Assembly: GCA_021734245.1 (NCBI GenBank)
Contig: JAIPJH010000015.1
Location: forward strand, 1 to 40,868
DNA length: 40,868 nucleotides
Direction: 5' to 3'
From: Candidatus Cloacimonadota bacterium
GTDB lineage: Bacteria > Cloacimonadota > Cloacimonadia > Cloacimonadales > TCS61
Shown here: piece after piece, positions 9,068 through 16,208 of the stretch
Layout: each line of letters opens with the position of its first letter
Position numbering within the stretch: position 1 is the stretch's first letter
Notes under the pieces: model-generated
What the model was told of the DNA's origin: nothing
The model's database searches: none
What the model saw: the letters and a program-made list of their open reading frames with translations, nothing else
Program-made: the position numbers and the translations under genes

Positions 9068-9763
9068 TTAAATATGAAAATATTTCTTCAACTCAGAATC
9101 TTTTTTATTTATTCTTAGCTGGAAATATATGAAAAATCCACTTACAGGTAAAATACAGGCAAAAGCGACCAGAGACCAGCTGACCATCAAATTTTCCTGA
9201 TGAAATTTATTTAAGATCACTTCCAAACAAAGCAGGAAAATACCAACTGCTAATGTGCCGACAGATAGTGATAAGAAAGTGGATAATTTAAAGGAACGTA
9301 TCCAGAGAATTACCAGAAGAAAAAGAATGCCGACTACCACAATGATAGGCAGGGCTAAACTGAAAAACCAGGAATATACGGGAATAAATCGATCCAGGAA
9401 CCAGAGGAAAATAAGAAAATTGATTGTTTCCAGGACTACAAGTAGATATGGTTTTTTAATGAGATGATGAATAAGAAAAACAAATAACCAACAGAAAATG
9501 ATCGAGCTCAGAGGAATGCGAGACCAGGTTAGATCTGCACCATAAGCAAAATCTACAGCGGCAACTACAATCGCCCCTGCAGCAGAAAAAAAAGAAAACA
9601 ATTCCATTAAGAATGGACTATGGATTTTTTGCTTCTTTGTAATAGGTGTAACAGCATGCTTTTCTTCATGCACTATTACCTTTTCTCCCAGAGTGGCCTG
9701 GCAAAGCGGACATTTCTTCTTAGTACTTTCTATCTCTACACCACAATTTTTACAAATTGGCAT
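9068..9763 (-). CDS. DUF6320-like zinc-ribbon membrane protein
   Basis: 231 residues. It begins with a short zinc ribbon (C4-x2-C7 and C18-x2-C21, MPICKNCG...KCPLCQ), then a polar linker to about 45, then roughly six hydrophobic helices to residue 218. This layout matches DUF6320 proteins, which in many genomes lie beside alcohol-acetyltransferase-like enzymes, as here (three bases after the stop of 9767-11041). GGGAG lies upstream inside the acyltransferase 3' end, so translation is probably coupled. The function is unknown; a membrane partner of the acyltransferase is inferred from context. Confidence 0.8.
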   Translation of the reverse strand: MPICKNCGVEIESTKKKCPLCQATLGEKVIVHEEKHAVTPITKKQKIHSPFLMELFSFFSAAGAIVVAAVDFAYGADLTWSRIPLSSIIFCWLFVFLIHHLIKKPYLLVVLETINFLIFLWFLDRFIPVYSWFFSLALPIIVVVGILFLLVILWIRSFKLSTFLSLSVGTLAVGIFLLCLEVILNKFHQENLMVSWSLVAFACILPVSGFFIYFQLRINKKDSELKKYFHI

Positions 9764-9766
9764 ATA

Positions 9767-11041
9767 TCAAATCTCCCTTATAGAAACGGAAATCCCATCT
9801 TCCACAAGTTTTGTAAAGAAAAGTCTTTCTAATTCTGTACTTTCAACCACACTGCTAAAATTTATTGTCAGCTCATTTTGATAGGACAGAACAACGCAGC
9901 TCTTCTTTATACCATGATTTGGAACAAGAATGCAATCAAAAGATTTTAAAAATTCTTTTGCTTTATCAGGAATAATAATTTTGCCTAAATTGGAAATTAC
10001 ACCTGAATAGCAATTCTCTCCTAATCTACTGTAAAGCGCTGTTAGATAAATGTCCTTAATAAATAATGGGATTATGCGTATAATGGGATTGAGTTCACCC
10101 CCAACATTGCGCGAAGTCTGTCTGCCAAGTTCTTTGCTGTCTATTTGCATTTGCATACTGTGATGAACTTTTTTCAGAATTTCTTTAAAAGTAAATTCTC
10201 CTAATTTCAAATCCAATTCAGGAGAAACATAAAGTGAGAAATTCCGCATTGTCTGGGAGGGATAGAATTTTCTCATGTTAACAGGTACTTCCAATCTTAT
10301 AATCGAATTCTTCAATTTAAGCGTTTTTGCTTTCTGTTTATAGATATGCATCAAACTAAACATGTAGACGGCTGTTAAATATTCAGTTAAAGATACTTGA
10401 TTTTGACGTGATATAATAATGACATTATCTAATTGGAGTTTACCTGTGATCAATTTAAAACTTTTATCAGAAAATGGTTTATCCGGAATATGGAAAGCTT
10501 TAGGCAGGGCATCTGGCTGAGGAAGGTTTCCTGGAAAAAACTTCCTGTGACTATCTTCAAATTCATTGGCTGAAGGTGCATCATCAGGATGAGGAATACC
10601 CTCTATTCTATCTATTTTTACACCTTCAATCCGCAAGTATTCAAAAACCAGAGCCAGCAAGAATCTAATACCGCCATTGCCGTCGGTAATGATATGGGAG
10701 AAATCCAGAGCAATCGTGTTTTCCCGAATGCAGATCTTGATGAGATGCGCGGTTTTTTGATTAAGATCGAAAGTTGCAGTAGGGATAGGTTCCATTAATT
10801 CTATTGGTGGAACATCTTGATGTCTTTGCAGATAATACCAGAAAAATCCTCGGCGCAAATAAACTTGAAAATACGGACAACGCTCCAGAAGTCTTTCCCA
10901 GGCATATTGCAGAGTTTTCAATTTAATAGGAGAATTTAGAGTAACTGCTAATCTAAATTGAGCTGGAGACTTCTTGTTGGAAGTAGCTGGATAGATCTTG
11001 GCAGCATTATCTAATTTTAACCAATCTTTTTTTTGATCCAT
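9767..11041 (-). CDS. Alcohol-acetyltransferase / condensation-domain-like acyltransferase
   Basis: 424 residues from the ATG at 11041, chosen because GAGAGG sits five bases upstream; a TTG four codons further up is less likely. The active-site motif HxxxDG is present as H116-I-I-T-D120-G121, within LDFSHIITDGNGG. This is the catalytic histidine motif of the BAHD/condensation/AATase superfamily. The opening segment (LDNAAKIYPATSNKKSPAQFRLAV) and the SNLGK near the C-terminus also fit the alcohol acetyltransferase group. It would transfer an acyl group from CoA or a carrier to a hydroxyl or amino acceptor; the acceptor is unknown. It is the first gene of the operon running left to 6898. Confidence 0.82.
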   Translation of the reverse strand: MDQKKDWLKLDNAAKIYPATSNKKSPAQFRLAVTLNSPIKLKTLQYAWERLLERCPYFQVYLRRGFFWYYLQRHQDVPPIELMEPIPTATFDLNQKTAHLIKICIRENTIALDFSHIITDGNGGIRFLLALVFEYLRIEGVKIDRIEGIPHPDDAPSANEFEDSHRKFFPGNLPQPDALPKAFHIPDKPFSDKSFKLITGKLQLDNVIIISRQNQVSLTEYLTAVYMFSLMHIYKQKAKTLKLKNSIIRLEVPVNMRKFYPSQTMRNFSLYVSPELDLKLGEFTFKEILKKVHHSMQMQIDSKELGRQTSRNVGGELNPIIRIIPLFIKDIYLTALYSRLGENCYSGVISNLGKIIIPDKAKEFLKSFDCILVPNHGIKKSCVVLSYQNELTINFSSVVESTELERLFFTKLVEDGISVSIREI

Positions 11042-11223
11042 ATTTCCTCTCAATCTTTAGAATATTAATTTCAAATAGTAGTGTTGGATGTCAAAAGAAA
11101 AGGTAGAAAAAGTTATACGACCTCCATGTATAGGCAGGAAGTAACCTCGAAAATATGTCTTGGATGAATTATCAACAAATACAAATTAAAATATCTATTA
11201 CTTAAAACCTTGTACCTAAAACC

Positions 11224-11877
11224 CTATACCTCTTTCAATAAATGCTTATAATTATTTTTATAGGAATTCACTGCTTTGGATACCGGATAAATTTCCATAT
11301 CATCACTGATATATGGTTTTAAAAGATTCAATAGTTCTTTCTGCTCGTTCTGCTGCAGCCACTTTTCTTCATCTTGCCTGGGAAGGATAACCGGCATGCG
11401 ATCGTGGATTTCTCGCATTATTTCATTTGCTTGCGTTGTGATGATGGAGCAGGTTCTCAGCGAAGAGCCATCGGGATGATGCCACTCTTCCCAGATGCCG
11501 GCAAAAGTAAAAAGTTCACGATCTTTCAAGTGGATAAAATACGGTTGTTTTTCCGGTTTTTTCCATTCGTAAAAGCCATTGGCAGGAATCAGGCAGCGCC
11601 GATAGCGGAAAGCAGCTTTGAAGCTGGGTTTTTGATTGATCGTTTCAGCTCTTGTGTTTATCATTCGGTAACCTATCTTGGGATCTTTGGCCCAGAAAGG
11701 AACTAATCCCCATTTTACAGGTTCCAGAATTTTTTTGCTGTGAACAGTCATTACAATTGGAATGATCTGACCCGGAGCAACATTGAAATTTGATTCCAAT
11801 TCTCCTATTTTATTCAAAATATCTGCATATTCTTTTATTGCGCTAAAACTGCTGTATAACGCAAATCTTCCACACAT
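11224..11877 (-). CDS. SRAP family protein (HMCES/YedK-like abasic-site shield)
   Basis: 217 residues with all SRAP landmarks: catalytic C2 (MCGRF), NTRAET with N74, GFYEW with E104 and H158 in HDRMP. WGLVPFWAKD (56-65) and a long central sheet are typical. SRAP proteins form a covalent thiazolidine link between Cys2 and abasic sites in single-stranded DNA, protecting them at forks. AAGGAG lies seven bases before the ATG, and cleavage of Met1 would expose Cys2. It follows umuD, umuC and dinB in the same direction, fitting the known association of this family with SOS genes. Confidence 0.93.
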   Translation of the reverse strand: MCGRFALYSSFSAIKEYADILNKIGELESNFNVAPGQIIPIVMTVHSKKILEPVKWGLVPFWAKDPKIGYRMINTRAETINQKPSFKAAFRYRRCLIPANGFYEWKKPEKQPYFIHLKDRELFTFAGIWEEWHHPDGSSLRTCSIITTQANEIMREIHDRMPVILPRQDEEKWLQQNEQKELLNLLKPYISDDMEIYPVSKAVNSYKNNYKHLLKEV

Positions 11878-11908
11878 AAAAAAACTCCTTGTAACTCGTT
11901 CTTTGTAA

Positions 11909-11928
11909 CTCGTTCACTCCTGAACGAG
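11909..11928. repeat. CTCGTTC/GAACGAG hairpin
   Basis: A perfect 7-bp stem with a 6-base loop, directly upstream of the SRAP gene, preceded by two copies of GTAACTCGTTC (11891 and 11905). It could shape the SRAP leader or simply be repeat debris. Confidence 0.5.
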
Positions 11929-12002
11929 AAAAGCCCACGGTCAAGAGTGACTCTAACACATGCAACTCGTTCACTTCTTTTCTGTAATAGTGTTCATTAT
12001 CA

Positions 12003-12073
12003 CCATTGCGAAGGTACACACCTCCCGGCTAAAGCCGTACTCCTCTCCAGAGGAGAATTAACCATTCGCAAGG
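12003..12073. repeat. Nested-hairpin dispersed repeat between dinB and SRAP
   Basis: TTGCGAA (about 12006) and TTCGCAA (about 12065) form the outer arms. Inside are a CGGCT/AGCCG hairpin (12026-12037) and a CTCCTCT/AGAGGAG hairpin (12040-12055). The internal segment 12016-12059 is a diverged inverted copy of 13388-13455 (shared words ACACACC, CCCGGC, AAAGC, GTAC and GGAGAATT). It is a non-coding repeat-family member. Confidence 0.65.
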
Positions 12074-12080
12074 TAGCAAG

Positions 12081-13196
12081 TCAATCTCCAACCACCAATT
12101 CCGTTTCTGCAAAGAACGGCAGAACCTGCTGTTTATTTTGCTGATCATGCAGCCACACCAGGTTACTCACACTTAAACCCAAGAGTCTAATACTGCATTT
12201 GGGACCCAAAGTTTCCAGTAGAAGTTTACGTCCCACTTGCAACATCAGTTTGTCGTCATCAAACGGCAACTCAAAAGTCTTGCTTCTACTCACAACGTCA
12301 AAGTTGGCATACTTGATCTTCACCGTCAAAGTTTTTGCTTTAAATTTCTTTTCCTGCATTTTTCCACTGATCTTTTGTGAGATTGTTTTCAGTATGTTCA
12401 GCATCTCTTCCACATCTGTAATATCTTTGGCAAAAGTGCGTTCACATCCTAATGATTTACGAATTCTGCTGGTCGTCACTTTCCGGTTATCGATTCCACG
12501 AACGATGTAATAATAGAAATTTGCGACTTTTCCAAAATGTTTTACAAGTTCCTTAAGAGTTCGTTCTTTAAGATCTTTTCCATTGCGAATTCCCAGGTAA
12601 TTCATCCGTTTTTCGGTTGCTTTGCCGATGCCGTGAAATTTACCGATGGGAAGTTCTTCCAGAACTCTCATCGCTTGCTTTGGAGTGATCACTGTCAAGC
12701 CGTCCGGTTTGTCCATATCGGAAGCGATCTTGGCCAGAAATTTATTGTAGGAAACTCCCGCAGATGCTGTGAGTTTGATTTTCTCAAAAATCTGTTTCCT
12801 GATCTCTCGGGCGATTTCGGTAGCACTTTCTGTATTCATTTTGTTTTCTGTTACATCCAGATAAGCTTCATCGATGGAAACCGGCTCTACCAGATCGGTA
12901 TATTCATAGAAAATTTCTCTCACGATTTCAGCGGCTTCTCGAATTCGATTAAAATCAGGACGAACAAAAATGCCGTGCGGACATAATTTATGAGCCTGAA
13001 AACTGGGCATGGCGGAATGAATTCCGTATTTCCGCGCTTCGTAATTGCAGGTGGAAACCACACCGCGGCTATTTGCCGGTCCTCCACAGATAACCGGTTT
13101 GCCTTTTACTTCGGGATGATCGCGAATATAAACTGCAGCAAAGAAAGCATCCATATCCACGTGGATTATTTTGCGTATTTCAGTTTGTTTTTTCAT
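12081..13196 (-). CDS. dinB: DNA polymerase IV (Y-family translesion polymerase)
   Basis: 371 residues, close to the usual DinB length. The palm carries HVDMDAFFA (D14, D16) and SIDEAYLDV (D109, E110), the metal-binding carboxylates. YEARKYGIHSAMPSF (52-66) is the finger signature and GIGKATEKRMNYLGI the helix-hairpin-helix thumb. The C-terminus ends with QQVLPFF, a plausible sliding-clamp-binding peptide. It performs error-prone bypass synthesis over damaged bases. It lies downstream of umuD and umuC but with a 389-base spacer, so it may have its own promoter; no strong site was identified. Confidence 0.96.
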   Translation of the reverse strand: MKKQTEIRKIIHVDMDAFFAAVYIRDHPEVKGKPVICGGPANSRGVVSTCNYEARKYGIHSAMPSFQAHKLCPHGIFVRPDFNRIREAAEIVREIFYEYTDLVEPVSIDEAYLDVTENKMNTESATEIAREIRKQIFEKIKLTASAGVSYNKFLAKIASDMDKPDGLTVITPKQAMRVLEELPIGKFHGIGKATEKRMNYLGIRNGKDLKERTLKELVKHFGKVANFYYYIVRGIDNRKVTTSRIRKSLGCERTFAKDITDVEEMLNILKTISQKISGKMQEKKFKAKTLTVKIKYANFDVVSRSKTFELPFDDDKLMLQVGRKLLLETLGPKCSIRLLGLSVSNLVWLHDQQNKQQVLPFFAETELVVGD

Positions 13197-13387
13197 TTTG
13201 TCAGCTCACGGATTCACACGGATTATCGCAGATTTGATTTTTCTTTTTTTCTACATTAAAGTTCTTCTTTGTAAGGGGAAAAGACGACGAATGTCGGCAA
13301 AGGGGTTTAGTTAGAATTAGTTCTTGATTTTGCAAACCCCCTTTTGTTCCACCTTCTGAAGGGGGACTTGATTCGTTATTCTGGCGA

Positions 13388-13455
13388 AATTCTCCTTTTA
13401 AGACGCCGTACTTAGCTTGAAGAAGTTGGGGTACAGCTTTTGCCGGGGGGTGTGT
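13388..13455 (-). repeat. Dispersed repeat, copy related to 12016-12059
   Basis: Read on the minus strand it gives ACACACC, CCCGGCAAAAGC, GTACCCC and, further on, GGAGAATT. These are the same words in the same order as the plus-strand copy at 12016-12059, with a longer middle. Two copies flank dinB in opposite orientation. Confidence 0.65.
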
Positions 13456-13489
13456 AAAACGGCGAGATGAAAAGCTATAAATAATTCCA

Positions 13490-13567
13490 CGAGATTCTTC
13501 GATTGTAAAGCTATAGATGCCGCAGAAAGATGATTTTCTGCGAAAATTTATAGATTCCTCAGAAAGA
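13490..13567. repeat. 78-bp dispersed repeat, copy A
   Basis: Matches 14977-15054 over 78 bases with three mismatches. It contains CGCAGAAA...TTTCTGCG, an 8-bp hairpin around GATGA, plus an ATCTATA word on each side. Copy A lies just after the umuC stop codon. Confidence 0.9.
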
Positions 13568-13585
13568 CGGGTTAAATTTTTCATC

Positions 13586-14866
13586 TCAAATTGCCTTTAC
13601 CACGGGAATGTGTTTCCAACTTGTCGTGTAGCTGGGAGTAAGTGCCTGTCGTTTCATCTGCCAGGGTTTCTTGATACCTGATGCAGCGAAAGTAAGTCGA
13701 TGATTTCCCATTTTTTCGTTGATCTCATCCATGCAATCCATGATTATCTTACGTTTATCATCCAGATAGCACGGCTCGAAGAAATCAAGTGGAACCTTGG
13801 TTTGATGCATAATATCAGATATCATTACGCCCGATTTTTTATAATTGTAGCCGGGACGGTAAATACGTTTCATCAGCACAGAAGCAGCATGCAGAAAATC
13901 GGGGGAATAGGCAGAGGGAAGAGGTAGACGGCCGGTAGCATAATTAGCGTATTGAGGTTCGTTTTTAAAGCGGTTGGTGGTGATGAAAACGGTGATCTGC
14001 GAGGCAACCTGGTTTTCTTCCCGCAATTTTTCCACAGCACGCAGGCAATATTCGGCGGTGGCTTCCTGCATATCGCGCAGTTCCGTAACCGATGAGCCGA
14101 ATGATTTGGAAGAGACGATCTCTTTTTTGGGTGGAATATCTTCTTCCAAATCTATGCACGAAATGCCGCGCAGTTCTTTTACCATGCGCAATCCTACAAT
14201 GGTCATTTTCTTTTGTATCCATTTATCCGGTGCTTTAGTAAGTTGGAAGGCATTTTCAATGCCGTTGCGGCGCAGCATTTTGGCATATTGCCTGCCCACT
14301 CCCCAGATATTTTCTACTTCCAGCCAGCGCAAAATCTTATCTTTATCGGGATGATCGGTGATATTGAAAACGCCTTCGATGAACGCATGTTTCTTGGCAA
14401 AACGATTGGCAACTTTGGCCAGCGTTTTGGTTGGCCCAATGCCCACGGAAACCGGCAATCCGGTATGCTGCCGGATCGTGTGTTTGATCTGCCAGCCATA
14501 ATCTGTCAGATCCAAATGCTCAAAGCCTTTTAAAGAAAGAAATGCTTCATCAATGGAATACACTTCCACATCCGGCGAAAAATTGTGCAGCGTTTTCATC
14601 ACACGGTTCGACATATCTCCATACAGCGTGTAATTGGAAGAGAACAGATGAATTCCATGTTTGCGGATAAATCTTTTATCGATCTTGAATGCTGCATCGC
14701 CACGTTTTATTCCCACTTTTTTCAGTTTGGAAGAAAGTGCCACGATGATACCGTCGTTATTGGAAAGAATGCCTACCGGTTTATCGGCCAGGTGCGGATT
14801 GAACACTTTCTCGCAGGAAGCGTAGAAGCTGTTACAATCAACCAGAGCAAAAATATCACGTGCCAT
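13586..14866 (-). CDS. umuC: DNA polymerase V catalytic subunit
   Basis: 426 residues, typical for UmuC. The catalytic carboxylates are D10 in ALVDCNSFYASCE and D106-E107 in YSIDEAFLSL. The SNNDG block (35-39) and VSVGIGPTKTLAKVAN are characteristic of the family. The C-terminal WQMKRQALTPSYTTSW is the DUF4113 tail seen in UmuC. With UmuD' it forms error-prone Pol V for SOS translesion synthesis. It lies downstream of umuD but separated by a 296-base spacer with repeat copy B, unlike the tight umuDC operon of enterobacteria. Confidence 0.96.
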   Translation of the reverse strand: MARDIFALVDCNSFYASCEKVFNPHLADKPVGILSNNDGIIVALSSKLKKVGIKRGDAAFKIDKRFIRKHGIHLFSSNYTLYGDMSNRVMKTLHNFSPDVEVYSIDEAFLSLKGFEHLDLTDYGWQIKHTIRQHTGLPVSVGIGPTKTLAKVANRFAKKHAFIEGVFNITDHPDKDKILRWLEVENIWGVGRQYAKMLRRNGIENAFQLTKAPDKWIQKKMTIVGLRMVKELRGISCIDLEEDIPPKKEIVSSKSFGSSVTELRDMQEATAEYCLRAVEKLREENQVASQITVFITTNRFKNEPQYANYATGRLPLPSAYSPDFLHAASVLMKRIYRPGYNYKKSGVMISDIMHQTKVPLDFFEPCYLDDKRKIIMDCMDEINEKMGNHRLTFAASGIKKPWQMKRQALTPSYTTSWKHIPVVKAI

Positions 14867-15162
14867 TTTTTTAAATTCTCAATGAATATTTATCAATCGT
14901 CATTCTGACGTTTCCTGCACGTTGTTCTTTGGAAGAATCTTTGTTAGTACAAGAAGTGAAGCTAAAAGCAATCCCCCGAGATTCTTCGATGGTAAAGCTA
15001 TAGATGCCGCCGAAAGATGATTTTCTACGAAAATTTATAGATTCCTCAGAAAGAAGTATTTCTTTTTCATCATTTTGACGAATTCTATATGCTGCTCCGA
15101 AGCTTTCATAGCGAGGTTGAATTGAACCATCAGGCAGAAAAAATAAATCTAATAAGATCATT
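14867..15162. other. umuD-umuC spacer
   Basis: This 296-base spacer carries repeat copy B (14977-15054) and, on both sides of it, near-repeat words CGTCATTCTGACG (14898-14910) and CATCATTTTGACGA (15068-15081). An open frame begins right after the umuD stop but lacks a ribosome site and is mostly repeat-derived, so I do not call it. Confidence 0.6.
14977..15054. repeat. 78-bp dispersed repeat, copy B
   Basis: Second copy of the 13490-13567 sequence in the same orientation, with three mismatches. Two of the three fall in the hairpin arms (CGCCGAAA/TTTCTACG), weakening the stem. It lies between umuD and umuC, just as copy A lies between umuC and dinB. Confidence 0.9.
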
Positions 15163-15606
15163 TCACACCGTTTTATGCAGCGAATAAACGACTACACCCC
15201 AAATAACGAATTCCATGTCTTTGGTTATTTCCACTTTTGGATAGTCAGAATTTTCCGGCATCAGATACCACTTATTTTTTTCCTGCCAGAGCCGTTTCAC
15301 AGTCAGTTCTCCATCCACGATGGCGATCACGATCTTCTTGTGAGCTGGTTCCAGTGAACGATCCACGATAAGAATATCGCCGGAAAAAATTCCGGCACCG
15401 GTCATGGAAAAACCATCTACCCGCACGAAATATGTAGCGCTGGGGTGAGCCACCAGAAATTCGTTCAGATCCAGAGTGTCTTCGATGTAATCCTGGGCTG
15501 GAGATGGAAAACCCGCCGGAATACGGTTACCCAGCAGCGGACGCAACAATGTTGTATTTTGCTGGAATCTGCTTAAGAATATAATTCTGTCCGTTTGGAA
15601 GTTCAT
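15163..15606 (-). CDS. umuD: UmuD-like S24 self-cleaving peptidase
   Basis: 147 residues, the UmuD size. The Ser-Lys dyad is S67 in VDGFSMTGAGI and K104 in DGELTVKRLW. The cleavage region GNRIPAGFPSPAQDY carries an Ala31-Gly32 bond and the FPSPA signature right after it. RecA-filament-stimulated autocleavage would give UmuD', which joins UmuC. There is no DNA-binding domain, which separates it from LexA. AGAGG precedes the ATG by about six bases. It is the first gene of the damage-tolerance island, and the palindrome at 15628-15649 lies in its promoter region. Confidence 0.94.
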   Translation of the reverse strand: MNFQTDRIIFLSRFQQNTTLLRPLLGNRIPAGFPSPAQDYIEDTLDLNEFLVAHPSATYFVRVDGFSMTGAGIFSGDILIVDRSLEPAHKKIVIAIVDGELTVKRLWQEKNKWYLMPENSDYPKVEITKDMEFVIWGVVVYSLHKTV

Positions 15607-15627
15607 TAATACCTCTACATTGGACTT

Positions 15628-15649
15628 GTCTCAAAGTATAACTTGAGAC
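15628..15649 (-). promoter_or_regulatory. Palindrome overlapping a -10-like box upstream of umuD
   Basis: GTCTCAA and TTGAGAC are perfect 7-bp arms around 8 bases, 22 bases upstream of the umuD start. On the minus strand a TATACT hexamer lies across its centre, the placement expected for a repressor operator over a promoter. No good -35 hexamer is seen 17 bases upstream. The same region shares TGGACT and GAGACGAGAA with the hairpin at 16151-16173, so it may instead be a member of a dispersed hairpin family. Confidence 0.4.
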
Positions 15650-15974
15650 GAGAACAATGGCTCTGCTTTTTCTTTTCTGCAATTCTCGGCTCACGCTGAA
15701 TCTGTGAGCCAGGTCTTGCAATTATCTCACTTATTACAATTCAATAAATTAACCGGTAAGATAATGTGTCAATAATAAAATTAACTAAAGAGTTAAAAAT
15801 ATGTTTTGGACTAAATTACTTTGACAAAAACCTTCCTTTACAAAATATCACTTTATAGATGTAAAAGGTGTTGGTTCATTTGTCTTGATTGAACCTTGAG
15901 TTGAATCAGATCGTCCTCGATCGTTTTAATCGAAAGAATTCCTCGCTGCTCTGCATCGGGGTTTTCCAAATTTT

Positions 15975-15993
15975 CTCCCCTGTTTGAGGGGAG
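15975..15993. repeat. CTCCCC/GGGGAG hairpin
   Basis: A 6-bp stem with a TGTTTGA loop, followed by a GGCAGTTGCC mini-hairpin and another GGGG run. It has the same style as the hairpin at 194-209 (C-run, TGT-type loop, G-run), suggesting a dispersed repeat family. Confidence 0.5.
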
Positions 15994-16122
15994 ATTCGGC
16001 AGTTGCCGGAGAGGGGTAAATAATGAAAATTCGATTTTCAGCTTGCTGAAATAAATTTAGCGAAATACACCTTGGCTCTGCCACGGTGATAGTCAAATTT
16101 AAGAATTTTCTTTGTTAAATAA

Positions 16123-16173
16123 CTTTCGGGACGAAAGAACAAAATGGTGTGGACTCCTCGAGACGAGAAGTCC
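16123..16173 (+). promoter_or_regulatory. Two tandem hairpins in the ltaE leader
   Basis: Hairpin 1 is CTTTCG-GGA-CGAAAG (16123-16137). Hairpin 2 is GGACT-c-CTCG / CGAG-a-AGTCC (16151-16173), with one mismatch and a 3-base loop. They end 35 bases before the ATG. No T-tract follows, so they are not a typical terminator. A role in leader regulation or RNA stability is possible; repeat origin is equally possible because hairpin 2 resembles the umuD palindrome region. Confidence 0.4.
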
Positions 16174-16208
16174 AACAAACAAATTGAAATTTATAAAAGG
16201 GAAATAAT

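Larger units (their letters stand above)
13197..13585. other. Repeat-filled spacer between umuC and dinB
   Basis: Besides the two repeats listed separately (13388-13455 and 13490-13567), it holds a CACGGATT direct repeat close to the dinB start (13207-13222) and a CCCCCTT...AAGGGGG hairpin (13339-13369). An open frame spans it on the minus strand, but its sequence is explained by the repeats and I do not call it a gene. Confidence 0.7.
15607..16208. other. 602-base divergent spacer between umuD and ltaE
   Basis: No gene is supported. From left to right it holds the umuD palindrome, a GGCTCAC/GTGAGCC hairpin (15688-15710), an AT-rich stretch, a CTCCCC/GGGGAG hairpin (15975-15993), and the two leader hairpins before the threonine aldolase. 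Promoters for both divergent genes must lie here. Confidence 0.7.

Noticed and set aside
13201-13584. Minus-strand open frame of 127 codons between umuC and dinB
   Set aside because: Its sequence is made of dispersed repeats (78-bp copy A and the CCCGGC element), it has no ribosome site or recognisable fold, and its repeated part is shared with another spacer.
14871-15161. Minus-strand open frame of 96 codons between umuD and umuC
   Set aside because: Mostly the 78-bp repeat copy B and its flanks; no ribosome site despite starting right after the umuD stop.
15163-15606. LexA repressor
   Set aside because: 147 residues with no winged-helix DNA-binding domain, and it is followed by umuC; it is UmuD-like.
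15688-15710. GGCTCAC/GTGAGCC hairpin as part of a tRNA
   Set aside because: Only one stem is present; there are no D, anticodon or T arms nearby.
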